From the NCBI GenBank assembly GCA_024641655.1, contig JAHECR010000027.1, positions 1 through 45,375 on the forward strand: DNA of 45,375 nt, written 5' to 3'. The notes under the pieces were generated by a model. The model was not told where the DNA came from. It made no database searches and worked only from the letters and a program-made list of their open reading frames with translations. The translations under genes were made by a program, and so were the position numbers. Of this stretch, positions 32,888 through 40,777 are shown in pieces (the first letter of the stretch is position 1; the number at the start of each line of letters is the position of its first letter). The stretch is from Acidimicrobiaceae bacterium (lineage in GTDB: Bacteria > Actinomycetota > Acidimicrobiia > Acidimicrobiales > UBA8592).

Positions 32888-32921
32888 ATCGCACGAAGGG
32901 ATCCCGGGGAGGACTCAGCAA

Positions 32922-33866
32922 GTGGCCAGGTTCGTGCTGCGTCGCCTCATCGGCGCCGTTCCGCTGCTCATCTTGATCTCGGTCATGACGTTTTCGTTGG
33001 TGCTGCTCTTGCCCGGCGATCCGGCGATCACGATCGCGGGCGACTCGGCCTCGGTCGCCACGATCGAGAACATCCGGGAGCGCCTGGGGGAGAACGATCC
33101 GATCCTCGAGCGCTATGCACGGTGGGCCACCGACGCACTGCAAGGTGATTTCGGCACGTCGTTGTTCAGCGAGCAACAGGTGACCGACTCGATCTGGCAG
33201 CGGGTCCCGACCACCGCGAGCCTCACATTCGTCGCCTTGATGATCGCCCTCGCCATCAGCCTCCCTGCCGGTCTCATCGCCGGGCTCAATCCGGGCACGA
33301 AGTTCGATCGCATTGCGACGGTGGGCGCCTCGATGGGGGTGGCGATACCGAGCTTCTGGATGGGTCTGCTCTTGGCGGTCGTCTTCGCGGTGAAGAACGA
33401 CTGGCTACCGGCGATCGGGTACGTGCCGCTCACGGAGGACCCCGTCGAGTGGTTCAAGCACCTCGTGCTTCCCGGATTCAGCCTCGGTCTGGCATCGAGC
33501 GCCACGCTCACCCGGCAGCTCCGCAGCTCGGTCATCACGGTCATGGAGCAGGATTACATCCGCACCGCGAGGGCGAAGGGACTGCGGGGCCGGAAGGTCG
33601 TGTTCAAGCACGTGCTGAAGAACGCGTCAATCCCGGCGGTGACGGCCCTCGGGCTCCAGATCCCGTTGCTGCTCAGTGGCACCGTGATCATCGAGGGGCT
33701 CTTCAGCCTCAATGGCATCGGGCAGTACGCCGTGAGCTCGGTGCTGCTGCGGGACGTACCGGTCGTCCAGGCCGTGGTGATGATGAGCGCGGTCATCGTC
33801 GTCGCCGCGAATCTCGCCGTCGACGTGTCCTACGGGTACCTGAACCCCAAGACGAGGCTCCAGTGA
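32922..33866 (+). CDS. ABC transporter permease (DppB/OppB type)
   Basis: A 314-residue permease of usual family length. The first helix is RRLIGAVPLLILISVMTFSLVLLLPGDPA, followed by the family's periplasmic ENIRERLGENDPILERYARW. The EAA loop is DYIRTARAKGLRGRKVVFKHVLKN and the terminal helix ends in YGYLNPKTRLQ. The GTG start has GGGGAGGA upstream. It has none of the internal insertion seen in the homolog at 5380. The stop overlaps the next GTG start. It forms the translocation pore with the product at 33863. Confidence 0.92.
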   Translation: MARFVLRRLIGAVPLLILISVMTFSLVLLLPGDPAITIAGDSASVATIENIRERLGENDPILERYARWATDALQGDFGTSLFSEQQVTDSIWQRVPTTASLTFVALMIALAISLPAGLIAGLNPGTKFDRIATVGASMGVAIPSFWMGLLLAVVFAVKNDWLPAIGYVPLTEDPVEWFKHLVLPGFSLGLASSATLTRQLRSSVITVMEQDYIRTARAKGLRGRKVVFKHVLKNASIPAVTALGLQIPLLLSGTVIIEGLFSLNGIGQYAVSSVLLRDVPVVQAVVMMSAVIVVAANLAVDVSYGYLNPKTRLQ

Positions 33867-34873
33867 GCGGCGCGGATGGTCCTGGCGCCCAGTCCGACGG
33901 CACGATGAGCGCCTGGGACGTCGCCGCCGAACGCGACGTGGCCCCCGAGACCGACCTCGCGCCGCCGCTCACCAGCCGCCAACGGTTCCTCCGCCGGTTC
34001 CGCACCCAGAAGCTGGCAATGGTCGCTCTCGGGTTCCTCGTCCTGGTGGCGATCGTCGCGATCCTGGCGCCGTGGCTCACGCCGGCCGATCCCAACAAGA
34101 TCAACCTGTCGAATGCATTGCAGGCACCGCCGGGTGGGAAAGGCCTGGGTACCGATCAGCTGGGTCGTGATGCGCTCAGCAGACTCATCGCCGCGACGCG
34201 AGTATCGGTGCAGGCCTCGGTGGAGAGTGTGGGGATCGGGATCGTGCTGGGCGTGCCCGCCGGACTGGTGGCCGGCTATTTCGGTGGATGGGTCGATGCC
34301 GTCATCATGCGCATCACCGACGCCGTGCTCTCGTTTCCGCCGTTGATCCTGGCCATCGCCGTGATCGCCGCCCTCGGCCCCAACCTCACCAATGCGATGA
34401 TCGCCATCGGCATCATCTTCGCTCCTCGGTTCCTGCGGCTCGCCCGGGCCGAAGTGCTCTCGATCAGGGAGGAGACCTACATCGAGGCGGCACGAAGTAT
34501 CGGTACGCCGGCGCACAAGATCCTCGTACGACACGTCCTCCCCAACGCGCTCCCTCCACTCATCGTGCAGGCGTCGCTCTCCGCGGGGTTCGCGATGCTG
34601 GCCGAGGCCGGGCTCAGCTTCCTCGGTCTGGGCGTGCAGCCACCACAGGCCTCGTGGGGTTCGATGCTGGCGGAGGCCGCGGCCATCATCAACCGCGAGT
34701 GGACGCTGATGCTCGCCCCCGGCATCTGCATCATCTTGATCACCTTGGCCTTCAACATCCTCGGAGACGGGTTGCGCGACTCGATCGGACGGGAGACCCG
34801 TTCGGGGGCCGGTGCGCTGCCACCGGACGGCACCGGGTTCGCGCCGATGGGCCTCGGCGGGGGTGACGAGTGA
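33863..34873 (+). CDS. ABC transporter permease (DppC/OppC type)
   Basis: A 336-residue permease. After about 50 polar residues comes the single N-terminal helix (KLAMVALGFLVLVAIVAILAPWLTP), then GLGTDQLGRDALSRL (the DppC motif), the BPD_transp_1 helices and the EAA loop ETYIEAARSIGTPAHKILVRHVLPN. The GTG start overlapping the previous stop (GTGA) was preferred because this is how genes are joined throughout the operon; ATG 33905 is the alternative. The stop again overlaps the next GTG. Confidence 0.9.
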   Translation: MSGADGPGAQSDGTMSAWDVAAERDVAPETDLAPPLTSRQRFLRRFRTQKLAMVALGFLVLVAIVAILAPWLTPADPNKINLSNALQAPPGGKGLGTDQLGRDALSRLIAATRVSVQASVESVGIGIVLGVPAGLVAGYFGGWVDAVIMRITDAVLSFPPLILAIAVIAALGPNLTNAMIAIGIIFAPRFLRLARAEVLSIREETYIEAARSIGTPAHKILVRHVLPNALPPLIVQASLSAGFAMLAEAGLSFLGLGVQPPQASWGSMLAEAAAIINREWTLMLAPGICIILITLAFNILGDGLRDSIGRETRSGAGALPPDGTGFAPMGLGGGDE

Positions 34874-35913
34874 GCCCCGTCCCGGACCCCGAGGTCGAAA
34901 GCGGCCCGCGCAACACTCCGGCGCTACTGGAGGTCGACGGTCTCCAGGTCGACTTCGCGACCGAGCACGGATGGGTAAACATCATCGATTCGGTCAGCTT
35001 CTCGCTCGAGCGGGGCAGCACGCTCGGCCTCGTCGGCGAGTCCGGCTCTGGCAAGAGCGTCACCAGCCTCGCCATCATGGGCCTGATACCCACACCACCG
35101 GGCCGCATCCGATCCGGCAGCATCAGGCTCGAGGGACAGGAGCTCGTGGGGCGGTCTGAGCGTTCGCTGCAGGACGTGCGCGGGCGGGACATCGCCATGA
35201 TCTTCCAGGAGCCGGCCACGAGTCTGAACCCGGCGTTCCAGGTCGGCGACCAGGTTGCCGAGATGGTGCGTCGGCACCTCGGGCTGAGCAGGAAGCAGGC
35301 GTGGGCTCGGGCGGTCGAAGCGCTCGGGGCGGTGGGTATTCCCGATCCGAAGCGCCGGGCACACGCTTACCCGCACGAATTCTCCGGCGGCATGCGGCAG
35401 CGGGTGATGATCGCCATGGCGATCTCCTGTGAGCCCAAGCTGCTCATCGCCGACGAGCCCACGACGGCGCTCGACGTCACCATCCAGGCACAGGTTCTGG
35501 CGCTCCTCCACGGCCTGCGTGAGGAGCTCGACATGGCCCTGCTGTTGATCACGCACGATCTAGGGGTCGTCGCCCAGGTCTGCGACAAGGCACTCGTCAT
35601 GTACGCCGGCCAGATCGTCGAACGCGCCGACGTCGACGAGCTCTACCGCCACCCGTACCACCCCTACTCCGAGGGTTTGCTGGTGTCGATGCCACAGGTG
35701 ATGCCGCGGTCGAAGCGGCGCCTTGCGTCCATACCGGGCAGCCCGCCGATGCCGTGGGCTTTCCCCTCCGGCTGCCGCTTCCATCCTCGCTGTCCCTACG
35801 CCGACGAGCGGTGCCAAGCGGGCGCGGTTGCCACGGTCGCGCTCTCGCCGACCCGGGCGAGCCGCTGTCTGCGGGTCGCCGAGCTCGACCTGTCCGGGGG
35901 TCGACCATCATGA
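34870..35913 (+). CDS. Oligopeptide/dipeptide ABC transporter ATP-binding protein (DppD/OppD type)
   Basis: A 347-residue ATPase. Walker A is [10 protein letters not shown] near residue 57, signature FSGGMRQR, Walker [13 protein letters not shown], switch His in ITHDLGVV, and the C-terminal Opp/Dpp extension with [17 protein letters not shown] start with GTGA overlap to the permease; its stop overlaps the next ATG (ATGA). It pairs with the DppF-type ATPase that follows. Confidence 0.93.
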   Translation: MSPVPDPEVESGPRNTPALLEVDGLQVDFATEHGWVNIIDSVSFSLERGSTLGLVGESGSGKSVTSLAIMGLIPTPPGRIRSGSIRLEGQELVGRSERSLQDVRGRDIAMIFQEPATSLNPAFQVGDQVAEMVRRHLGLSRKQAWARAVEALGAVGIPDPKRRAHAYPHEFSGGMRQRVMIAMAISCEPKLLIADEPTTALDVTIQAQVLALLHGLREELDMALLLITHDLGVVAQVCDKALVMYAGQIVERADVDELYRHPYHPYSEGLLVSMPQVMPRSKRRLASIPGSPPMPWAFPSGCRFHPRCPYADERCQAGAVATVALSPTRASRCLRVAELDLSGGRPS

Positions 35914-36947
35914 CCGAGGTGCCGCGGACGCTCGAGGTCGAGGACCTCAACGTGGTGTTCAAGGGTCGACGGGGACTTCCGACGGTGCACGCCGTCCGCG
36001 ACGTCAGCTTCCACATCGGCAAGGGTGAGACGTTGGGGCTGGTGGGGGAGTCGGGTTCGGGCAAGTCCACCACCGCACGCGGTCTCATGCGCCTCGTCGA
36101 GCCCGCGTCGGGCAGCGTCCGCTTGAACGGACGTGATCTGACCCGAATGTCGCGTGGCGAGCTCCGCCGGGCCCGCCGTGACATCCAGATGGTCTTCCAG
36201 GACCCGTATTCCTCGCTGAACCCGTCTCGGGTGATCGGGCTCAGCATCGGGGAGCCGCTGGAGGTCCACGAGGACCTCACCGCAAGCGACCGCAACGAGC
36301 GCGTTCGGGAGCTGTTGCGCAAGGTCAAGCTGTCGCCGGACTTCTACGAGCGATACCCCTACGAGTTCTCGGGTGGCCAGCGGCAGCGCATCGCGATCGC
36401 GCGGGCCATTGCCGTGAATCCCAGCCTGGTCGTGTGCGACGAAGCGGTCAGCGCGCTCGACGTGTCGACGCAGAACGAGATCATCAACCTGCTCGAGGAT
36501 CTGCGCGAGGAGCTGGGTACGTCGTACCTCTTCATCGCCCATGACCTGGCTGTCGTGAGACACATCTCCAATCGCATCGCGGTCATGTACCTCGGTCGTC
36601 TTCTCGAGGAGGGGCCCGCAGAGCGGGTCTTCACCCAGCCGGCGCATCCCTATACCCAGGCACTGCTCGCTGCGGTTCCGAGTCCTGACCCCTCGCAGCG
36701 CCTCGTCGATCGAGCGGCCCTGTTCACCGGGGAGCTGCCCGACCCGTCCGATCCCCCGTCGGGGTGCCCGTTTCGTACCCGCTGCCGCCACGTGATGGAG
36801 GTGTGTGCGCAGTCCATGCCCGAAGCGACGCCCGTCGACGGTGGAGGCGCGGTGCGGTGCCACCTCCAGAGCAGCGGACCGGCGCTCGCCGGTCGCAGCC
36901 TGGTCGACCTCGGGGAATCGACCGTCAACCTCGAGCCGGGACACTGA
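35910..36947 (+). CDS. Oligopeptide/dipeptide ABC transporter ATP-binding protein (DppF/OppF type)
   Basis: A 345-residue ATPase, last gene of the second importer operon. Walker A is [13 protein letters not shown], signature FSGGQRQR, Walker B LVVCDEAVSALD (Ala where most family members have Pro), switch His in IAHDLAVV, and the cluster-type extension CPFRTRCRHVMEVC. The start was set at MTEVPR by the ATGA overlap with the preceding stop. A relic of an amidohydrolase follows at once on the same strand. Confidence 0.93.
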   Translation: MTEVPRTLEVEDLNVVFKGRRGLPTVHAVRDVSFHIGKGETLGLVGESGSGKSTTARGLMRLVEPASGSVRLNGRDLTRMSRGELRRARRDIQMVFQDPYSSLNPSRVIGLSIGEPLEVHEDLTASDRNERVRELLRKVKLSPDFYERYPYEFSGGQRQRIAIARAIAVNPSLVVCDEAVSALDVSTQNEIINLLEDLREELGTSYLFIAHDLAVVRHISNRIAVMYLGRLLEEGPAERVFTQPAHPYTQALLAAVPSPDPSQRLVDRAALFTGELPDPSDPPSGCPFRTRCRHVMEVCAQSMPEATPVDGGGAVRCHLQSSGPALAGRSLVDLGESTVNLEPGH

Positions 36948-36982
36948 TCACGTGAGCGCGACCTCCTCGATCGGTCTCGTCC

Positions 36983-37114
36983 TACCCGCATTCCGCCAGC
37001 GTCGCCGACGAGCTCGCCGCCGGCCTCGATCCCGCGACCGCGGCGGCGGTCTTCCGGGACAACCCCCTCTCGCTGTGCGGATTCGACGCCGCCGCCGTTG
37101 CCGCGGTCCCGTGA
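36983..37114 (+). pseudogene. Relic of an ACMSD-like amidohydrolase (C-terminal 43 codons)
   Basis: A short frame reads YPHSASVADELAAGLDP, then AAVFRDNPLSLCGFD and a stop. This resembles the end of Amidohydro_2 proteins: the YPH of the catalytic GSDYPH motif, a short helix, then the RDNA..LYG-type ending (compare SDYPHPEGLADP...RANAAGLLG at the end of the gene at 10987). The Asp before YPH is Ser here, and an in-frame stop 30 bp upstream closes the frame. Third codon positions are strongly G/C-rich, as in real genes. It fills much of the 282-bp gap between the importer and the acyl-CoA dehydrogenase. I infer deletion of a former gene. Confidence 0.5.
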
Positions 37115-37229
37115 GTTCCCTCCAAGCAGCGCATGTCCATACCCTTGGGGGGACACGAGTCGCCAAGGCGGGGGCCTGTTGCACCCCGACTCGGTCAGGC
37201 GTGATCCTCCACACGATCGGAGCCCATCG

Positions 37230-38495
37230 ATGACCACGACCGACCAACCACGCGCTGAAGCGATCCGCGCCGAGGTACGGGCCTGGCTCGCTGAACACTG
37301 GAGCCCGGAGCTCACCGTCCGGGCGTGGTGGAAGCTGCTGGCCGACAGCGGTTGGGCCTACCCGACCTGGCCCACCGAGTGGTACGGAAAGGGTTTCGAC
37401 GCCGACCTCGCCCAGGTTGTGCGGTCGGAGATCGCGGCCGCAGGCGCGCTGGCACCGCCGCACGGCATCGGGCAGACGATGGGTGCCCCGGTGCTGTTGC
37501 AGTTCGGCAGCGAGGACCAAAGAAAACGCTTCCTGCCGCGCATCGCGACCGGTGAGGAGGCGTGGTGCCAGTTCTTCAGTGAGCCCGATGCCGGTTCTGA
37601 CCTGGCGTCGTTGAAGACACGGGCGGTCCGTGACGGTGACGAGTGGATCGTCAACGGGCAGAAGGTGTGGAACAGCGGCACCCTCACGAGCGATCGTGGC
37701 GTGCTCCCGTTGCGGACCGATCCCAACGTGCCCAAGCACCGCGGGCTGTCCTTCTTCATCATCGACGTCGATCAGCCCGGGATCGAGATCCGGCCGATAC
37801 GGCAGATGAACGGCGAGGCCCACTTCAACGAGACCTTCTTCACCGACGCGCGGGTCCGCGACGCCGACCTCATCGGCGGGCTCAACAACGGTTGGGCCGT
37901 AACCTTGGCGACCCTGGCGAACGAACGGTCGTCGTATGCGGCCGGGGCCGACTACGGCGAGGGCATCGCACCTGGTGCCAAGTCGGGGATGCTCGACCTC
38001 ACCTGTGCGGAGGCGGTCACCCGTACGCGCGCCGCCCACAAGGGCGAGACAGCGTTCCCGCTCGGTGACGCTAAGGCGTTGATCGGGCTCGCTCGGGAGC
38101 ATGGTTGTCTGGACGACCCGTCGATTCGCCAGCGCCTCATGCGGCTGCACTCGATGTCGGAAGCGGCACGACTCACAGCCTTGCGTGCCAAGGCTGCTGC
38201 GGCGGCGGGCCGAGCGCCGGGCCCCGAGAGCTCGCTCGGCTACATCGCCGGCGTGCATCTCGCCCGGGCAACCCGCGATCTCGGACTGGCGATCCTCGGT
38301 GCCGGTGGGATGCTCGAGGGCGAGGACGCGCCACGGCACGGGTCGGTTGCCAAGATGGCGTTGACCTCACTGGTGCACGGCATCCAGGGCGGCACCGAGC
38401 AGATCCAGCGCAACATCGTGGGTGAGCGGGTACTGGGCCTGCCGAAGGAGCCCCAGGTCGACCGTGACGTCCCCTTCAAGGACGTGTTGAAATGA
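37230..38495 (+). CDS. Acyl-CoA dehydrogenase (FadE type), atypical base position
   Basis: A 421-residue flavoprotein. The N-terminal helices (EAIRAEVRAWLAEHWSP, SGWAYPTWPTEWYGKGF) are followed by the loop WCQFFSEPDAGSDLASL near residue 112, IVNGQKVWNSG and KHRGLSFFIIDV. At the C-terminus, HGIQGGTEQIQRNIVGERVLGLP has Gln where the medium-chain enzyme has its catalytic Glu (compare IEGGTNQI in the protein at 25575). This layout is common in large-subunit, pimeloyl-CoA-type dehydrogenases, where the base or an active partner may lie elsewhere. It is convergent with the LLM gene ending at 38512. Confidence 0.9.
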   Translation: MTTTDQPRAEAIRAEVRAWLAEHWSPELTVRAWWKLLADSGWAYPTWPTEWYGKGFDADLAQVVRSEIAAAGALAPPHGIGQTMGAPVLLQFGSEDQRKRFLPRIATGEEAWCQFFSEPDAGSDLASLKTRAVRDGDEWIVNGQKVWNSGTLTSDRGVLPLRTDPNVPKHRGLSFFIIDVDQPGIEIRPIRQMNGEAHFNETFFTDARVRDADLIGGLNNGWAVTLATLANERSSYAAGADYGEGIAPGAKSGMLDLTCAEAVTRTRAAHKGETAFPLGDAKALIGLAREHGCLDDPSIRQRLMRLHSMSEAARLTALRAKAAAAAGRAPGPESSLGYIAGVHLARATRDLGLAILGAGGMLEGEDAPRHGSVAKMALTSLVHGIQGGTEQIQRNIVGERVLGLPKEPQVDRDVPFKDVLK

Positions 38496-38511
38496 CCCAG
38501 CGCGTCGGCCG

Positions 38512-39369
38512 TCAGGTCACGAGGTAGCGGTCGCGGAACGCCACGTGCTCGTCGAGCTCGCGCTTGACGGTGTCGAGGTCGGCGTCCCAGCCCACACCGA
38601 GGGTGACCCCCGCAACCCCGGCTGCAAGGTACTCCTCGAGCTTGGCGGGCTCGCGGGGGCAGCCCGACAGGTAGATCGTGATCTCGCCGGGCTCGCGTCC
38701 GGCGTCGTCGGCGAGATCTCGCAGGCGTCCGATCAGCCTCGGGACCGGCATGACCCCTTCGATCGGCATCCACCCGTCACCCCACTCGGCCACGTGCGCC
38801 AGGGTCGCCTTCCCTCCGCCGATCCACACCGGCGGATGGGGCTGCTGGACCGGTTTGGGCCACTGCCAGCTCTCGCCGAAGTCGACATAGGACCCGTGGA
38901 ACGACGCTGCCTCCTTGGTCCACAGCTCCTTCATGGCGAGGGTCTTCTCCCGGCCGATCGTGCGACGCTTGGTCGGATCGACACCGTGGTGGCGCATCTC
39001 GTCCTCGTTCCAGCCGAAGCCGACGCCGAGGATCACCCGGCCACCCGAGAGCCGATCGAGCGTGGCCACCGTCTTGGCGAGAATGATCGGGTCGTGCTGG
39101 CCGACGAGGCAGATGCTCGTGCCCAGCCGTATGGACGTGGTCACGACGGCCGCGGCCGCCAGTGATACGAACGGATCCATCGACCGTTTGTACATGTCGG
39201 GGAGCTCGGCACCCTCCTGCATGGGCCAGTCGGTCTCGCGTCCGGTGGGGATGTGAGTGTGCTCGGGTACCCAGAGCTCGGTGAACCCTCTGGCCTCGGC
39301 CTCCCGGGCGAGGTCGACGATGTCGACTGACCGGTCGGTGAGGAAGGTGCTGATGCCGACCTGGACCAT
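38512..39369 (-). CDS. LLM-class F420-dependent-type oxidoreductase
   Basis: A 285-residue luciferase-like enzyme. VGISTFLTDRSVDIVDLAREAEARGFTELWVPEH is the standard opening; RLGTSICLVGQHDPIILAKTVATLDRLSGGRVILGVGFGWNEDEM is the central flavin-binding part typical of F420-type members; VWIGGGKATLAHVAEWGDGWMP and the short C-terminus close it. Start by GAGAGGGAAACC upstream; a longer reading would overlap the next LLM gene. It lies 46 bp downstream of the LLM gene at 40558 on the same strand, so the two are probably co-transcribed. Whether FMN or F420 is used cannot be decided from the sequence alone. Confidence 0.9.
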   Translation of the reverse strand: MVQVGISTFLTDRSVDIVDLAREAEARGFTELWVPEHTHIPTGRETDWPMQEGAELPDMYKRSMDPFVSLAAAAVVTTSIRLGTSICLVGQHDPIILAKTVATLDRLSGGRVILGVGFGWNEDEMRHHGVDPTKRRTIGREKTLAMKELWTKEAASFHGSYVDFGESWQWPKPVQQPHPPVWIGGGKATLAHVAEWGDGWMPIEGVMPVPRLIGRLRDLADDAGREPGEITIYLSGCPREPAKLEEYLAAGVAGVTLGVGWDADLDTVKRELDEHVAFRDRYLVT

Positions 39370-39415
39370 GGCAGGTTTCCCTCTCGGACGGGGGCGTGGC
39401 CGGTGTTCCTGCGCT

Positions 39416-40558
39416 TCAGACAGGGACACCGACCGAGTCGGGGTTGATGGGTGTGGGCATCGCCTGGATGTGCGGCAGGACCTTCTCTGCGAACAGGCGC
39501 AGGCTCTTCTCGGCCTTGTCGCGCGGCATGCCGCCGTAGAACACGTGGATGACCAGCGTCTCCAGCGAGATGGCCCACTGCAGCGTCTTGATCTTGTCGA
39601 TGATCTCGTCGGGGGTGCCGATGGGTTGCGTTGCGCGTCGCGCCGCGAGGCTGGCATCGGCGGGACCGACGTCCGCGGCCTGGCGGGTCAGGTACTCCTC
39701 GTAGCCCTTGACCCCTTCGAATCCGGGATTGTTCCACTCGAAGTAGTGGTGCTGTGCGGCGGTCAGCTGGTTGTGGAAGTACTCCCAACCTTCTTCGGCT
39801 TCCTCGGCAGTCTCGGCGCAGTACATCCAGAGCAAGGTGGTGGGCTGGTCGGGCGGGAGGCCGAGCTCGGCGCGGATCTGGTTGAACTGGCGGACGCCGG
39901 CGGTCATCTCGTCGATGTCGCCCCCGCTGACGAACATCTGGCCGAGCCCGGCTTCGGCTGCCAACTGCGCCGACTTCTTGGTCGAGAAGGCGGCCTTGAT
40001 GTTGGTGGTGAGATCACCTTTGTGACGGGCCTGGGGCCGGATGGTCGTCGGAGGGATCGTGAAGACCTCGCCGTCGAAGCTGAAGCGTTCGGCGCCGTCC
40101 GCGGCGCGGATCGCGTTGACCACGTCATAGAAGTAGGTGTGCGACTCCTCGATGGGGATGCCGAGGCTCGCATACTCGTGGGGGGCGACACCCCGGCCGA
40201 TACCCAGGTGCAGCCGGCGTCCCCTGAGCAAGATGTCGAGCATCGACAACTCGCTCGCCAGACGCACCGGATTCCACCACGGGGCCACGATCACTGCGGT
40301 ACCGAGGTCGACCCGGCTCGTGCGCCCGGCCCAATACGCGAGGTACTGCAGCGGATTCGGCTGCATCGAGTACGCGGAGCCGTAGTGCTCGGTTGCCCAG
40401 ATCGAGTCGTAGCCCAGGGGCTCGACGAGCTCACCCATGGCCAGGGTCTGGTCCATGTTCTCCGCATCGGAGATCGTGGGCGGGCGCTCGTAGTCGCCGG
40501 TCATCAGGCGTTCCCAGTCGCCCTGGTTGTACCCCGTCACCATCACGCCACAATGCAT
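39416..40558 (-). CDS. LLM-class flavin-dependent oxidoreductase (paralog of the 23553 gene)
   Basis: A 380-residue luciferase-like enzyme. It is nearly the same as the protein at 23553: identical start MHCGVMVTGYNQ, shared FDSIWATEHYGSAYSMQPNP-type block (here YDSIW), VAPHEYASLGIPIEESHTY, and the ending DKAEKSLRLFAEKVLP. Small differences are scattered, with a 2-residue shortening near the C-terminus. This is a recent within-genome duplication or gene conversion. The copies have different promoters: this one faces a CATACTTGTAGTATG palindrome, the other a CCAAACG palindrome. Substrate unknown. Confidence 0.92.
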   Translation of the reverse strand: MHCGVMVTGYNQGDWERLMTGDYERPPTISDAENMDQTLAMGELVEPLGYDSIWATEHYGSAYSMQPNPLQYLAYWAGRTSRVDLGTAVIVAPWWNPVRLASELSMLDILLRGRRLHLGIGRGVAPHEYASLGIPIEESHTYFYDVVNAIRAADGAERFSFDGEVFTIPPTTIRPQARHKGDLTTNIKAAFSTKKSAQLAAEAGLGQMFVSGGDIDEMTAGVRQFNQIRAELGLPPDQPTTLLWMYCAETAEEAEEGWEYFHNQLTAAQHHYFEWNNPGFEGVKGYEEYLTRQAADVGPADASLAARRATQPIGTPDEIIDKIKTLQWAISLETLVIHVFYGGMPRDKAEKSLRLFAEKVLPHIQAMPTPINPDSVGVPV

Positions 40559-40607
40559 CGGTTGGTATCCCCCTGGTCCGTGGCGGCACGAGGAGTGGCG
40601 CCGACCA

Positions 40608-40622
40608 CATACTTGTAGTATG
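40608..40622. promoter_or_regulatory. Candidate MarR-type operator between divergent LLM genes
   Basis: CATACTTGTAGTATG is a palindrome with 6-bp perfect arms and a 3-nt centre. Its CATACTTGTAGT is identical to the minus-strand reading of 31003-31014 in the marR promoter, and CTTGTAGTATGCAAC matches CTTGTAGTGCACAAG at 11 of 15. It lies 50 bp upstream of the LLM start at 40558. Confidence 0.6.
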
Positions 40623-40672
40623 CAACTTACTCTGGCCGCAAGTGCAACTCGGCTCCGTGGGGGGTGTGTCAG

Positions 40673-40777
40673 ATGAGCAGCACCGATGCGACGCCGCACA
40701 GGGTTGCGGTTGCCACCGTCGGCAGCGGATCGCCGACCCTCGGATGTGGTGGTCTGTGGCCCGAAGAGACGGTGTGA
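40673..40777 (+). CDS. Small ORF (34 residues) coupled to downstream LLM gene
   Basis: Reads MSSTDATPHRVAVATVGSGS, then PTLGCGGLWPEETV and stop. A G-rich stretch lies 9-15 nt before its ATG, and its stop overlaps the LLM start (TGATG). No known family is recognised. It may be a leader peptide controlling the LLM gene, a small protein, or chance. Low confidence. Confidence 0.3.
   Translation: MSSTDATPHRVAVATVGSGSPTLGCGGLWPEETV

Noticed and set aside
36952..37233. Arg-rich plus-strand protein starting at GTG 36952
   Set aside because: Runs of Arg codons in this frame are typical of a wrong frame; the overlapping amidohydrolase-like frame has better codon use.
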